DNA from: Firmicutes bacterium HGW-Firmicutes-11
Lineage (GTDB): Bacteria; Bacillota; Clostridia; Peptostreptococcales; Anaerovoracaceae
Reading direction: 5' to 3'
Assembly: GCA_002840285.1 (NCBI GenBank)
Contig: PHAE01000002.1
Span: 92,304-156,303 of the forward strand
DNA length: 64,000 nt
Part shown: positions 9,987-21,092 of the stretch, in pieces
Layout: each line of letters begins with the position of its first letter
How positions within the stretch are numbered: the first letter of the stretch is position 1
Notes under the pieces: model-generated
Database searches by the model: none
What the model was told of the DNA's origin: nothing
What the model saw: only the letters and a program-made list of their open reading frames with translations
Program-made: the position numbers and the translations under genes

Positions 9987-10103
9987 TCCTCATGAACTGT
10001 ATTGTTTTTTTTTATTGTATTGGGTAATTGATGCCCAATGCAACTACTTTTGCGTTTCATCTGTCTAAAAGTGGTATAATATACCAAGATTGGAGGGATC
10101 TAT

Positions 10104-11897
10104 ATGAAACGACTTTCTACCATCGTAATACAACTTGCCAGAGGTGTCTCCAAAGCTGTGTTGCGTTTCCCACTTACCGTGCTCGCTCTCGTGGTTGCAG
10201 CTTCGCTGGTTTGTTACCTCATATCCTTGCGGTTGTTTCCAGCCCCTTTGTTGGTGGAAAAGGCGATTTTTGCCCTAGCTGTCGGCGCCCTTGTCGGCAT
10301 GGCTGCCCAGTTCTCAACGGAGCGGTTTGCCAAACTGACCGGCAAGCGTCCATTGGTGTATCTTGTTGCGTTGGCACTGATCGCCGGCTATTTTTTGATC
10401 CTTTGGTCAGCACCGGAAATCGGCACCCAAATCGTTGTCCGCTCCTTTGTGGCGATTTTTGCCCTCTTTTGCTATGTGCTCTTTATCCCGGCGTACCACA
10501 AGGCGACCGACTTTGATCGGGTAGCGCTTGTTCATTTCAAATCCTTCTTCACTGCCGCCCTGTACTCCGGTGTTCTGGCAGCCGGTCTTGCGGCGATCAT
10601 CTTTGCGATCGATACGCTGTTGTTCAATGTGAATGAAAATGCTTACGGATATATGATGGCGATCGTCTGGATCGTCTTCGCTCCCGTGTATTACCTTTCC
10701 TTGCTGCCAAACTTCAACGAAAGCAGTGAGGAAGCGACGGCCATTGCCGATAAGAAGAGTGAATACCCCCGATTCCTGGAGATACTGATCTCCTACATCG
10801 CTGTGCCCCTCTTTTCTGCATACACTCTTGTGCTGGTCGCCTACTTCTTCAAGATCCTTGTTACCCGTCAATGGCCTTCCGGGCAGTTGGGACCGATGGT
10901 GCTGATCTACTCGGCAGTGGGCATCCTGCTCTTCATACTTTGCGCCCTGCCCAAGAATCGATTTGTCCATTGGTATCGAATGCTGTTTCCAAAGATCTTG
11001 ATTCCTGTGGTCATCATGCAGATGATCGCCGTCTGGATCCGCCTGGATGCCTATGGGATCACCGAGTCCCGTTATTACATCGCCCTGTTTGGCATCTACT
11101 CGATCGTGACCGGCGTATTTCTCAGTTTTCGTCCAAATGGAAGAAACGGGGTCGTGGTCCTATTGTCCGCAGCTTTCGCGATCGTATCGATCCTGCCCCC
11201 GGTGGATGCTTTCACCGTATCCCGAAACAGTCAGATCAACATTTTGGAAACTTATCTGGAGCAGGAGGGCATCTTATCCTCGGACGGGACTCTCACACCG
11301 AAGTCTAAAGTGTCGGAGGATGCAAGAGTTGAGATCACAGCAAAAATGGATTACCTGACCTACAGCGGCTCTTCCTCTTATATTGAATGGCTTCCGGAGG
11401 ATTTTGTCATTTACGAGGATTTTGAACAAACCTTTGGTTTCGTTCCCGCGTATCGCTATGATCCAGGCATCGACAACCAGTACTTCCATGCGGAGATCGA
11501 CGCCCGCAAACCGGTAGACATAAGGGGATATGACGTTTCGATCCCGATCAATGCCGGAAAGTATGGAGTCAAAGGTATTTCCGAGTATCCGTTCTCAGTG
11601 GATGGTCAAGATCACATCCTTCGAATCAATACAGTATCTGCAAATGAAGTGACCGCTACCGTCGTCGATGGAGCTAAGATGCCTGTCGTGACTACCGGTT
11701 TCTATGATTTCGCTTTTGGTTTAAAAGACGAGATGCGGGACACAAAGGAATGGTTTTCCCCCGAATCCTTGTCCCTTGTGGTCGAAGACAACGGATATAA
11801 GATGAAGGTCGTGTTCCAGTGGATCGATCTGGTAGAAGGAGACGAAAGCAACGCAGGTGTCGAGTACATGGCGGACGTTTATATTGCGACACCTTAA
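10104..11897 (+). CDS. DUF4153-type multi-TM protein
   Basis: 597 aa with many TM segments; SAYTLVLVAYFFKILVTRQWPSGQLGPMVL region typical of DUF4153. Confidence 0.75.
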   Translation: MKRLSTIVIQLARGVSKAVLRFPLTVLALVVAASLVCYLISLRLFPAPLLVEKAIFALAVGALVGMAAQFSTERFAKLTGKRPLVYLVALALIAGYFLILWSAPEIGTQIVVRSFVAIFALFCYVLFIPAYHKATDFDRVALVHFKSFFTAALYSGVLAAGLAAIIFAIDTLLFNVNENAYGYMMAIVWIVFAPVYYLSLLPNFNESSEEATAIADKKSEYPRFLEILISYIAVPLFSAYTLVLVAYFFKILVTRQWPSGQLGPMVLIYSAVGILLFILCALPKNRFVHWYRMLFPKILIPVVIMQMIAVWIRLDAYGITESRYYIALFGIYSIVTGVFLSFRPNGRNGVVVLLSAAFAIVSILPPVDAFTVSRNSQINILETYLEQEGILSSDGTLTPKSKVSEDARVEITAKMDYLTYSGSSSYIEWLPEDFVIYEDFEQTFGFVPAYRYDPGIDNQYFHAEIDARKPVDIRGYDVSIPINAGKYGVKGISEYPFSVDGQDHILRINTVSANEVTATVVDGAKMPVVTTGFYDFAFGLKDEMRDTKEWFSPESLSLVVEDNGYKMKVVFQWIDLVEGDESNAGVEYMADVYIATP

Positions 11898-11974
11898 CAA
11901 TGGATCGAGTCTTCTCCATCGTTTCTCCATATTCTTTTGGTCCAATGGTATCAATAGAAAACGGAGGTGTGCCG

Positions 11975-13348
11975 ATGTCGTTAAAACAAATGAAAACCGT
12001 TCTTCAAGTAGAGGGTATGCATTGTGTCGCATGCGAAACCCGAATCGAGAAAGCGCTTACTCATATACCGGGGGTTCAAAAGGTGGCAGCTTACTACTCC
12101 ACCGGCCGAGTCGTAGTGACTCATAGTAGCTCCGACTTTGACCATGAAGCGTTGACGAAAGCGATTCAAACGCTGAACTATCATATAAGAACAAACGACA
12201 TTGCCGCAACGGTGCGACAGAACACGCCGCCAACGGACTACGGTCTGGCGGCTTTTGTCGCAGTATTGTTGGTCTCCATATACTTTTTTATGGACAGAGC
12301 AGGACTTATCTCAGTCTTCACACAATTTCCTGTCGCAAAAGAGGGCATGGGATACGGATTGTTGTTCCTGATCGGTCTGCTGACCTCAGTGCACTGCATC
12401 GCGATGTGTGGAGGAATCTGTTTGTCACAAAGCATACCGACTCGTATCGATGGTAAGGAACCGGATCGCAAGCGTTCCTCATTGCGTCCAGCGATATCCT
12501 ATAATTTAGGACGAGTGATATCGTATACGGTTATAGGTGGAATCGTCGGAGGAATTGGAGGCGTCTTCAGTCTTTCCGGAACCCTAAAAGGCGCAATCCC
12601 TATCGTCGCCGGAATCTTTATGGTGATCATGGGACTCAATATGCTCAATCTGTTTCCCTGGCTTCGCAGGTTACAGCCGAGGTTGCCGAAACGCCTTGCG
12701 CGGATCGTCTCTGTAAAGCAAGGTGGCGGTCGTCCTATGGTCATCGGGCTCCTCAATGGGTTAATGCCATGCGGGCCGCTACAGGCAATGCAGCTATATG
12801 CATTGTCCACCGGAAGCCCCTGGAAAGGTGCAGTTGCAATGCTGCTCTTCAGCATCGGCACCGTTCCCTTGATGCTATCTTTCGGAGCGCTAAGCTCCGT
12901 GCTAACAAGACAGTTTACCCATAAAATGCTGACCGTCAGCGCCGTTTTGGTCATCTTTCTGGGTGTTTTTATGTTCAACACCGGAGCAAGTCTCTCAGAC
13001 ATTACACTGTCCAGTGCTTTGTCAGGATCGGGAAGCAGTCAATCGGGACAGCAAACGGAAATCGCAGACGGCAAGCAGTTTGTCACTACACAACTAACGT
13101 CCAGGGGATATGAGCCGATCGTCGTTCAGCAAGGAATCCCTGTCATATGGAATCTTCAAGCAGACGCTAAATCGCTCAACGGCTGCAACAGCGCCATTGT
13201 GATACCGGCATACAATATTCAGAAAAATCTTGTGCCAGGAGACAACATCATAGAATTTATTCCAACAGAAAGCGGTGTGGTCAACTTCAGCTGCTGGATG
13301 GGAATGATCCGAAGCACAATTACAGTAACTGAGGAGGTCTTGGAATGA
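11975..13348 (+). CDS. HMA - SafE/UreH-like membrane domain - cupredoxin fusion, copper-handling
   Basis: N-terminal [15 protein letters not shown] (HMA CxxC); [20 protein letters not shown] and [14 protein letters not shown] (SafE-like); C-terminal [26 protein letters not shown] cupredoxin. Start set to ATG behind GGAGG. Confidence 0.88.
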   Translation: MSLKQMKTVLQVEGMHCVACETRIEKALTHIPGVQKVAAYYSTGRVVVTHSSSDFDHEALTKAIQTLNYHIRTNDIAATVRQNTPPTDYGLAAFVAVLLVSIYFFMDRAGLISVFTQFPVAKEGMGYGLLFLIGLLTSVHCIAMCGGICLSQSIPTRIDGKEPDRKRSSLRPAISYNLGRVISYTVIGGIVGGIGGVFSLSGTLKGAIPIVAGIFMVIMGLNMLNLFPWLRRLQPRLPKRLARIVSVKQGGGRPMVIGLLNGLMPCGPLQAMQLYALSTGSPWKGAVAMLLFSIGTVPLMLSFGALSSVLTRQFTHKMLTVSAVLVIFLGVFMFNTGASLSDITLSSALSGSGSSQSGQQTEIADGKQFVTTQLTSRGYEPIVVQQGIPVIWNLQADAKSLNGCNSAIVIPAYNIQKNLVPGDNIIEFIPTESGVVNFSCWMGMIRSTITVTEEVLE

Positions 13349-15585
13349 TGCAGGAAACAATAAAAATCGGCGGGATGACCTGCGCATCCTGCTCCGCGAG
13401 GGTCGAGAAATCAATAGCCAAATTGGAAGGAGTCGAAAAAGTAACGGTGAATCTGGCGACAGAAAAAGCTTCCGTTACCTTCGATCCCTCACTTACCAAC
13501 TTGGACGCTTTACGACAGGTGATCGAAGAAACCGGATACGAAGTACTGGATATCGAGCGAAAAGAGACTGTCGATACCGATCGGATCCGTAGGGAAAAAG
13601 AACGACATACTCTGCTGTTAAAGTTTATTGTGGCTGCCGTATTTGGTTTGCCTCTGCTTTATTTTGCCATGGTGCCCATGGTATCATGGTGGCCGTTTCC
13701 CATTCCGCAGGAGCTCCATCCGATGCAGTACCCTCTCCGCTTTGCCTTATTACAGATGTTTATGACGATTCCCGTTCTGATCGCCGGCCACCGATTCTAC
13801 TCGGTCGGGTTCAAAGCCCTGTGGCAGCGAAACCCGAACATGGATTCTCTGGTCGCGATCGGAACATCTGCTGCGGTTATTTTTAGTCTGTACAACACCT
13901 TCTTGATCTCTGAGGGCAATCATATGGCGGTGGACTCCCTCTACTACGAAACCGCCGGAATCATAATTGCTTTGATTCTGTTGGGCAAGTATTTGGAGTC
14001 TGTTTCAAAAGGCAAAACCTCAGAGGCAATCAAAAAATTGATGGAGCTGGCTCCCAAAATGGCCACTGTGCTTCGCAACGGCGAGGAAACCATGATTCCC
14101 GTGGATGCTGTTTCCGTTGGAGATATCATCCTTGTTCGCCCTGGAGAAAAAATTCCGGTCGACGGCGTCGTGGAAAGTGGCAATACTTCCATCGACGAGT
14201 CTATGCTGACCGGTGAAAGCATGCCCGTCGACAAAAAAAATGGCGACCGGGTGTTCGCAGCGAGTCTGAATGTCAATGGTTCCATCACCTTCCGTGCGAC
14301 AAAAGTCGGCAATGACACTGCACTGGCGCAGATCATACGGCTCGTTGAAGAAGCGCAAGGTTCAAAGGCCCCGATCGCTAAGATGGCGGATATCGTATCC
14401 GGCTATTTTGTCCCCATTGTATGCGGGATCGCATTGCTTGCTTTTGTTGCATGGATGATTTCCGGTCAGACCCTAGCCTTCTCTCTAACCGTTTTTATCT
14501 CCATTTTGGTGATCGCCTGCCCTTGCGCCCTCGGCTTGGCAACGCCGACCGCCATCATGGTCGGAACCGGCAAAGGCGCCGAAAACGGCATCTTGATCAA
14601 GGGTGGAGAAGCCCTCGAGATGGCGCATAAAATACAAATAATAGTGTTCGATAAGACCGGGACGATCACCCAGGGCAAACCAGCGGTCACCGATGTGATC
14701 CCGAGAGATGGTTTTGAAGAAGAGAGTTTGCTTCGGATCGCCGCCTCAGCAGAAAACTCTTCCGAACACCCGCTTGGTCAGGCCATCGTGAACGAGGCAG
14801 CTTCGAGACGATTGAGTCTCCTAGAAGTGAGTCAATTCCTTGCGATTCCCGGTCAGGGGATCGAGGTGCTTGTCGACGGAAGGCAACTTCTTGCAGGTAA
14901 CCAAAAGATGATGTTGGAACGCAACATCTCGTTGGACGCTATGAATGAAACATCGGATCGCCTGGCCGAACAAGGCAAGACACCGATGTATATTGCCTTA
15001 GATGGCGCATTAGCAGGCATCATTGCTGTTGCTGATGTAGTAAAGGAAAGCAGCGCAAATGCGATCCGCACTCTCAAAGAGATGGGTATCGAAGTTGCCA
15101 TGATCACAGGGGACAATCAAAAAACGGCTCATGCAATTGCTGCTCAAGTGGGGATCGACCGAATCCTGGCGGAGGTTCTCCCCGGAGAAAAAGCCAATGA
15201 GGTCAAGAAGCTGCAGGCAGAGGGCCGAAGAGTTGCCATGGTCGGCGATGGGATCAACGATTCCCCTGCTCTCGCTCAGTCGGACATAGGAATTGCCATC
15301 GGCTCCGGCACAGACGTTGCTATGGAGTCGGCTGATATCGTTCTCATGCGCAACGACCTTCTGGATGTCGCAACAGCCATACGGCTCAGCAAAAGTACGA
15401 TCCGCAATATCAAGCAAAATTTGTTTTGGGCCTTCGGCTACAACGTGGCGGGAATCCCCATCGCCGCCGGAGTGTTGTACCTCTTCGGAGGTCCGCTTCT
15501 CAACCCTATTTTTGCGGCTGCTGCTATGGCGTTCAGTTCCGTATCCGTTGTAACGAATGCGTTGCGGCTAAAGAGGTTTCGATGA
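13345..15585 (+). CDS. copA: Copper-translocating P1B-type ATPase
   Basis: [51 protein letters not shown]; start codon overlaps the upstream stop (ATGA). Confidence 0.95.
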   Translation: MMQETIKIGGMTCASCSARVEKSIAKLEGVEKVTVNLATEKASVTFDPSLTNLDALRQVIEETGYEVLDIERKETVDTDRIRREKERHTLLLKFIVAAVFGLPLLYFAMVPMVSWWPFPIPQELHPMQYPLRFALLQMFMTIPVLIAGHRFYSVGFKALWQRNPNMDSLVAIGTSAAVIFSLYNTFLISEGNHMAVDSLYYETAGIIIALILLGKYLESVSKGKTSEAIKKLMELAPKMATVLRNGEETMIPVDAVSVGDIILVRPGEKIPVDGVVESGNTSIDESMLTGESMPVDKKNGDRVFAASLNVNGSITFRATKVGNDTALAQIIRLVEEAQGSKAPIAKMADIVSGYFVPIVCGIALLAFVAWMISGQTLAFSLTVFISILVIACPCALGLATPTAIMVGTGKGAENGILIKGGEALEMAHKIQIIVFDKTGTITQGKPAVTDVIPRDGFEEESLLRIAASAENSSEHPLGQAIVNEAASRRLSLLEVSQFLAIPGQGIEVLVDGRQLLAGNQKMMLERNISLDAMNETSDRLAEQGKTPMYIALDGALAGIIAVADVVKESSANAIRTLKEMGIEVAMITGDNQKTAHAIAAQVGIDRILAEVLPGEKANEVKKLQAEGRRVAMVGDGINDSPALAQSDIGIAIGSGTDVAMESADIVLMRNDLLDVATAIRLSKSTIRNIKQNLFWAFGYNVAGIPIAAGVLYLFGGPLLNPIFAAAAMAFSSVSVVTNALRLKRFR

Positions 15586-16274
15586 AAAAAATTATGATCG
15601 TAGAAGACGAGGAGAAAATCAGCGAAGTCATTGCTTCCTTTCTGACTTCGAAAGGGTATGGGACACTTGTCGCTAATACGGGAACTAAGGCTCTGGCAAT
15701 GCTTGAGAATGAGGTAGTATCGCTCGTTCTGTTGGATCTAATGCTACCAGAATTGAGTGGAGAGGAAGTGTGTCGCAGGATCCGTTTGATATCAAGGGTT
15801 CCAATCATTATGCTGACCGCAAAATCCAGTGAACCCGATCTGTTGCACGGTCTCGATATCGGAGCAGATGATTACATAACAAAACCGTTTAGTCTGAAAG
15901 CCCTACACGCGCGGATCGAGGCCGTATTGCGCCGTTCCACTGATGACCTGGTATCCCTGCAAAGCAAGCTCGTCATCGACGATGGCGCGCTTGTTATTGA
16001 TTTTAACGCTCGTAAGGTGACAAAACTCAGCCAGGAAGTCAGGCTAACACCAAACGAGTATAAAATACTTGCAGCGTTGGCCAAATATCCAAATAAAGTC
16101 TTCACCCGTGACGAATTGATCGTCACCGCTCTCGGCGATGATTTCCTGGGTTTTGACCGGGCCATTGACAGTCATATCAAGAATCTCCGTCAAAAGATCG
16201 AACTTGATCCCAAAAACCCTATTTACGTCAAAACCGTTTTTGGGGTTGGTTATCGCTTTGGTGGTGGAAAATGA
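15582..16274 (+). CDS. OmpR-family response regulator
   Basis: [44 protein letters not shown] overlap with copA stop. Confidence 0.93.
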   Translation: MKKIMIVEDEEKISEVIASFLTSKGYGTLVANTGTKALAMLENEVVSLVLLDLMLPELSGEEVCRRIRLISRVPIIMLTAKSSEPDLLHGLDIGADDYITKPFSLKALHARIEAVLRRSTDDLVSLQSKLVIDDGALVIDFNARKVTKLSQEVRLTPNEYKILAALAKYPNKVFTRDELIVTALGDDFLGFDRAIDSHIKNLRQKIELDPKNPIYVKTVFGVGYRFGGGK

Positions 16275-17662
16275 AACACAGTCTTCGCAGAAAACTAACA
16301 TCAACCATACTGGCAGTGGTCTTACTTTCCATCGCCATCGTCAGTTTCACTTCCAATTATTTCATTAACCGCCTGTTTGCCGATTATGTCAAAGAGCAGC
16401 AGCTCCTTCAGTCTCAAATCATCGTCTCAACCATGAGTAGCCAATACGACAGCGACACTGATCACTGGAACCTTGACAACATCAGTGCGTTGGGCATGTT
16501 TTCCATTTATGACGGTTATATCATCAAAGTTATGGATGCCAACGGCACTGTCCTTTGGGACGCACAATCTCATGATATGGAACTTTGCAACCGCGTCATG
16601 GCGGATATTGAACAGCGAATGAATCTTCAATACCCCGGTCTTAACGGTGAATTCAAGACCACAATACACGAGATGGCCGTCGATGATACTGTGATCGGTT
16701 CCGTCAGCATCAGCAATTTTGGACCTTACTTTCTCGACGACAGCCAATTTGAGTTTCTGCGTTCTTTGAACGCCATCCTTCTTGGCATTGGAGTTCTTGC
16801 ATTGCTTGTTTCGATCGTGATTGGCAGTATGCTCGCGAAGCGCATCAGCGAACCGATTTTGAAGACCGTTGAAGCTGCCGGTCATATCGCTGCCGGAAAT
16901 TATACCATCCGGCTAGAGGAATCCAGCGGCACAGGGGAGCTGAAGATGCTAGTTACATCCATAAACGATCTGGCAAATTCCTTGGAATCGATGGAAGCGA
17001 TGCGTAAACAACTGACAGAAGATGTGGCTCATGAGCTTCGGACTCCAGTCACGATCCTACAGTCCTATATCGAATCTATGATAGATGGCATGTGGGATGT
17101 CACACCGGAACGGCTCAACAGTTGCTACGAAGAAGTCGATCGAATCGGTCGTCTCATCGATGATCTGGAAAAGCTCTCCCGTATTGAGAGTGAAGGGTTC
17201 CATTTGTCCAAAAAATCTGTCGCTCTTCATACAGTCCTGGAATCAACAGTTTCGGGATTTTTCAATGAGCTTGATCGCAAAGGTTTGACCATTGAGATCA
17301 CTGGTAGCCAGCCAATCGTTTCCGCAGATCCCGATCGGTTACAGCAGGTCGCAACAAATCTACTTTCCAACGCTGTTAAATATGCGAAAGAAGGAAGTCC
17401 TCTCAGCGTCCACATTTTTGAATCGGACGATGAAGCAGGATTTTCATTCAATGATAAAGGAGACGGAATCCCGAAGGAGGAATTGCCCTTTATTTTCGAG
17501 CGGTTTTATCGGGCAGACAAATCCCGGAACCGCTCGACTGGCGGCTCCGGGATCGGATTGACTATAGTGAAGTCGATCGTTGAGGCTCATGGAGGAAGGG
17601 TGGAAGTGGAAAGTGTCGTGGGAATCGGCAGCACATTCACAGTGACGATCCCGAAAGTCTAA
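16271..17662 (+). CDS. Sensor histidine kinase, partner of 15582..16274
   Basis: Two TMs, HAMP, LTEDVAHELRTPVTILQSY, NLLSNAVKYA, GGSGIGLTIVKSIVEAHGG. Confidence 0.93.
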   Translation: MKHSLRRKLTSTILAVVLLSIAIVSFTSNYFINRLFADYVKEQQLLQSQIIVSTMSSQYDSDTDHWNLDNISALGMFSIYDGYIIKVMDANGTVLWDAQSHDMELCNRVMADIEQRMNLQYPGLNGEFKTTIHEMAVDDTVIGSVSISNFGPYFLDDSQFEFLRSLNAILLGIGVLALLVSIVIGSMLAKRISEPILKTVEAAGHIAAGNYTIRLEESSGTGELKMLVTSINDLANSLESMEAMRKQLTEDVAHELRTPVTILQSYIESMIDGMWDVTPERLNSCYEEVDRIGRLIDDLEKLSRIESEGFHLSKKSVALHTVLESTVSGFFNELDRKGLTIEITGSQPIVSADPDRLQQVATNLLSNAVKYAKEGSPLSVHIFESDDEAGFSFNDKGDGIPKEELPFIFERFYRADKSRNRSTGGSGIGLTIVKSIVEAHGGRVEVESVVGIGSTFTVTIPKV

Positions 17663-18636
17663 CCGACGATCTGATTTCTGCCTTTGTTCTTTGCCGCATA
17701 GAGATTTTGATCCGCAGCATCGATGAGTTCTGTTTCGTCCTCACCCTTGTACTCTTTCGCGCCGCCGCTGATCGTGACGTGGAATCCATCGCCAAAATCA
17801 AACTTTTCTATGTTCATCCGCATCCTTTCCGCGACGGCGATGGCGTTATCTGCATCGGTATTGGGGAGGATCACCAGAAACTCTTCTCCGCCATACCGGC
17901 CAACAGTGTCGAGCCCTCGCAGCGTATGTGCAAGAATGCCTGCCACTTCCTTCAACACCTTGTCGCCGAACATGTGCCCTCTTGTGTCGTTCACTCGCTT
18001 GAAATGATCGATGTCAAGCATTATGACGGTCAAGGGGGTTTTGTTGATGGATGCCTGGATCACTCTGCTCTCCAGTTCTCCCATGATCGCTTTGCGATTT
18101 CTGATCCCGGTCAGCGCATCGGTGTCCACAGTCACTCTAAGGTTTTCATTGCTCCGTTCGAGAGCCTCTTCTCTCTCTTTCTTTTCGGTGATATCAAAAA
18201 CGATCCCGGCGACAAAAGCCGGTGATCCGTCTTGGTTCCATTGCGTGATCTTTCCTCGATCGTGAAACCATTTGAAGCTTCCATCCTTCGCTTGAATGCG
18301 ATATTCCGCCTCGTATACTTTTCTCTCTCCACGCAGATGCGCCGTCATCGCTTCCATCGTAGCGTCATGATCCTCCGGATGTAGCCGATCGGTAAAAAAT
18401 CGGTATCCAACGGACTCCGGGAGTTCATCCATGGTGTATCCGAGAACGATTATTTTCAGGGGATTGAACACGACCGTGTTGCTGATGATATTCCAATACC
18501 AATGCCCCAGATTGCCGGTCCATGCAAAATCCAGCTTCGTCTCGGATTCTTTTTCACGCAGCAATTCCCGGTTGAGCATTTCCAGTTCATCAATTTTACG
18601 AAGCAGTTCCTTCTTGCTCATTTTTGAATGTTCCAT
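17659..18636 (-). CDS. PAS - GGDEF diguanylate cyclase
   Basis: PAS-like WTGNLGHWYWNI; GGEEF active site in GRYGGEEFLVILPNT. Confidence 0.93.
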   Translation of the reverse strand: MEHSKMSKKELLRKIDELEMLNRELLREKESETKLDFAWTGNLGHWYWNIISNTVVFNPLKIIVLGYTMDELPESVGYRFFTDRLHPEDHDATMEAMTAHLRGERKVYEAEYRIQAKDGSFKWFHDRGKITQWNQDGSPAFVAGIVFDITEKKEREEALERSNENLRVTVDTDALTGIRNRKAIMGELESRVIQASINKTPLTVIMLDIDHFKRVNDTRGHMFGDKVLKEVAGILAHTLRGLDTVGRYGGEEFLVILPNTDADNAIAVAERMRMNIEKFDFGDGFHVTISGGAKEYKGEDETELIDAADQNLYAAKNKGRNQIVG

Positions 18637-18672
18637 ACCGCTCCCCCTTTCATCTTATCATAATGAAACAAC

Positions 18673-19428
18673 TCAGCTGTTGTCAAGGAACAGCCATGGA
18701 CAGAATTTGCGCTCCAACAGATCCAGCAATCGGAACAACAGTATTCCAAGCAGACTCAATGCCATGACGCCGGCAAACATCGCCACATAATCCACCATGA
18801 CCCAACTGTTCATGATGAAGTAGCCTATCCCATACCGGGTCGCATAGTTTTCTGCGAAAAACAAGGCGGCGATGCCGATGCCGATGCTGATCCGCAAGGC
18901 AGAAATCATCTTAGGCATGACCGCCGGCAGTATCAAGTCAAAAAACAACATTCTGCCACCAAGCCCAAGCGAGCGGGCAGAATCGACCATTTCCTTGGTG
19001 ATCTCCTTGATGCCGTCTCGTGCGGCAAGCAGTATCTGAAAAAAAATGATCGTTATGATGAGGATGATTTTTGAAGCATCGCCAAGGCCAAACAGCACAA
19101 GAAACACCGGTAAAAATGCGATCTTGGGGATGGGATACAGCAGATAGACCACCGGGGACAGATACTTGTCTGCTCTTTTGCTCCATCCGATGTAGATGCC
19201 AAGGGGAAGTCCTACGATCACAGACAACATGACCGCCACCAGTATCCGGTATAGGCTTACTCCAATGTGGAGCAAAAGGTTTCCGGTCATCAGTTTGAAA
19301 AATGTGACTGTGGTCTCCCATGGCCCTGGAACGATCGGTGAACGAACCGCGAGGTGTAGAAGATACCACAAAGCGATCACGATCATAACTCCATACAAGG
19401 TTCTGTTTTGCGATCCGGGTGGTTTCAC
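18673..19428 (-). CDS. ABC transporter permease (SsuC/TauC type)
   Basis: PIPKIAFLPVFLVLFGLGDASKIILI, EAA-loop-like VDSARSLGLGGRMLFFDLILPAVMP. Confidence 0.9.
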   Translation of the reverse strand: MKPPGSQNRTLYGVMIVIALWYLLHLAVRSPIVPGPWETTVTFFKLMTGNLLLHIGVSLYRILVAVMLSVIVGLPLGIYIGWSKRADKYLSPVVYLLYPIPKIAFLPVFLVLFGLGDASKIILIITIIFFQILLAARDGIKEITKEMVDSARSLGLGGRMLFFDLILPAVMPKMISALRISIGIGIAALFFAENYATRYGIGYFIMNSWVMVDYVAMFAGVMALSLLGILLFRLLDLLERKFCPWLFLDNS

Positions 19429-20165
19429 GACTTCCGCTCACCACCTTCATAGAGCCAGTGTCTGACCTCTTTGCACAAGGCGAAGTATTCCGGGTTCGAC
19501 CGGATGTTTTCCTCGCCGAAGTGTGGATTATGTATCGTTCTGATTATGGAGCCCTCTTTCATGACAACAATTTTTTGTCCCAGAAAAACAGCTTCTTCTA
19601 TGCTATGGGTCACGAGTATCAATGTCATGGGGCACAATTGGTGCAAATGGAGAATGTGGTTTTGAAGATGCTCCTTTGTCATAGCGTCCAGGGCGGAAGA
19701 TGCTTCGTCCAAGAGCAGCAGATCCGGTTCGATCAAGAGCGTTCTCGCGATCGCTACCCGCTGTTTTTGACCACCGGACAGCTGCACAGGATACTTGTGT
19801 CGTTGCTCGATAATCCCCAGATCGTTCAGCAATTCTATCGCCTTTTCCTGTACAGCTTCTCCTTCAATATTTCTTGCTTTGGCGCCAAGCATCACGTTTT
19901 TCCATACGGTTTTCCACGGCAACAGTCCTCCGCTTTGAAGAATGATCCCGGTTTCCTTTCGAACGCCGTGAAGCGGCTCTCCATGAACGAGGATCTCACC
20001 TTCCCCCGGAACGAGAAGGCCTGCGAGCGCATAGAGAAGCGTCGTCTTCCCACACCCGGAGGGACCGATGATAGCGCACGTCTGATTCTGCTCAACAGTC
20101 AGGCTGAACTCCCGCAACGCCTCCTCGTCACCATAGGCAACGGATATCTTTTTGATTTCGATCAT
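19425..20165 (-). CDS. ABC transporter ATP-binding protein (SsuB/TauB type)
   Basis: GPSGCGKTTLLYALAG, LSGGQKQRVAIART, LLLLDEASSALD; start trimmed to MIEIKKISVAYG. Confidence 0.92.
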   Translation of the reverse strand: MIEIKKISVAYGDEEALREFSLTVEQNQTCAIIGPSGCGKTTLLYALAGLLVPGEGEILVHGEPLHGVRKETGIILQSGGLLPWKTVWKNVMLGAKARNIEGEAVQEKAIELLNDLGIIEQRHKYPVQLSGGQKQRVAIARTLLIEPDLLLLDEASSALDAMTKEHLQNHILHLHQLCPMTLILVTHSIEEAVFLGQKIVVMKEGSIIRTIHNPHFGEENIRSNPEYFALCKEVRHWLYEGGERKS

Positions 20166-21085
20166 TGCCCTACGTACTTTCTTTCCACGAGAGCGTCCGC
20201 ATCGACTGCAAGATCCTTTTTCACGACAGCGGAGGTCCACTGAATGATTTCTTCAATGTATGCCTTGTCCGGTAAGGAGGCTTTCGTGTATACTGGTAAA
20301 ACGATCAGATCCCGCACTTCCGGACTTAGATTCGGGATTTTTTTCATCAGAATATCGAGCGCTTCCGCCGGATCGTTATTGATATCTTCCACCGCCTTGT
20401 TATAGGCCTCGTGAAACAAGCGGATCGCCTCTCCCTTTTCTTCAAGCGCTTTGGCAGTGAAGACCATCACGTCCGGGCAATTGCCATCTTCCAGCTCATA
20501 CAGTGTTTTTTCCAGACCGTTCAGTTCTCCCATGGATGCAACCGGTTCAGGGAACAGTCCCATATCAAGATCGCCGCTGCCAATGGCCGCCAGTCTCGCC
20601 GGGATCTCCGTGATAAAAACCTTTTCGATCTTGTATTGATTGCCAAGCCACTTGTCGATCAGGTAGTTTGTGACGCTGACTTCCATCATACCGACCTTGA
20701 TGGATTCCAGATCTTTACTTCCGGGTTTTGATAACACCGGAAAAACACCGTTGGTCATGGTAGTCGCTTTGATATCAAATCCGCCGTCCACATTGGTGGC
20801 AACTGCGATCAGGTCAGTCATTGCTCCGTCGATCGAAAACGTCTGCAACGCACTCTGACGGTTCTGCGGATTGGTGAAAATCTCCAACGCGACGGCCAGT
20901 CCGAGATCGTCGAAGTACCCTTTTTCTTGTGCAAGCAGTATCGGCGCTGCGTCCACCGCTGGCATGAGCCCGATGTTCAAGTCCATACTCGTAGACGGTG
21001 CCACGTCAATCGATGAGCAGCCTGCTGCCAATGTTGCCGCCAATAATAGCATTATGATTGCTGCGATGTTTGCTTTCTTTTTCAT
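20162..21085 (-). CDS. NMT1/THI5-like ABC substrate-binding lipoprotein
   Basis: Lipobox LAAGCSS; DLNIGLMPAVDAAPILLAQEKGYFDDLGL; ATGA overlap with the ATPase. Confidence 0.9.
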   Translation of the reverse strand: MKKKANIAAIIMLLLAATLAAGCSSIDVAPSTSMDLNIGLMPAVDAAPILLAQEKGYFDDLGLAVALEIFTNPQNRQSALQTFSIDGAMTDLIAVATNVDGGFDIKATTMTNGVFPVLSKPGSKDLESIKVGMMEVSVTNYLIDKWLGNQYKIEKVFITEIPARLAAIGSGDLDMGLFPEPVASMGELNGLEKTLYELEDGNCPDVMVFTAKALEEKGEAIRLFHEAYNKAVEDINNDPAEALDILMKKIPNLSPEVRDLIVLPVYTKASLPDKAYIEEIIQWTSAVVKKDLAVDADALVERKYVGQ

Positions 21086-21092
21086 ACGTCTC

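Noticed and set aside
10019-10039. ATTGGG...CCCAAT inverted repeat in the divergent gap before the DUF4153-type gene
   Set aside because: Only 6-bp arms with a 9-bp spacer; expected by chance at this scale.
10407-10970. 187-aa minus-strand ORF
   Set aside because: Antisense to the DUF4153-type gene; no domain recognised.
19419-20243. 274-aa plus-strand ORF
   Set aside because: Antisense to the ABC ATP-binding gene, which has full Walker and signature motifs; the plus-strand translation has no recognisable domain.
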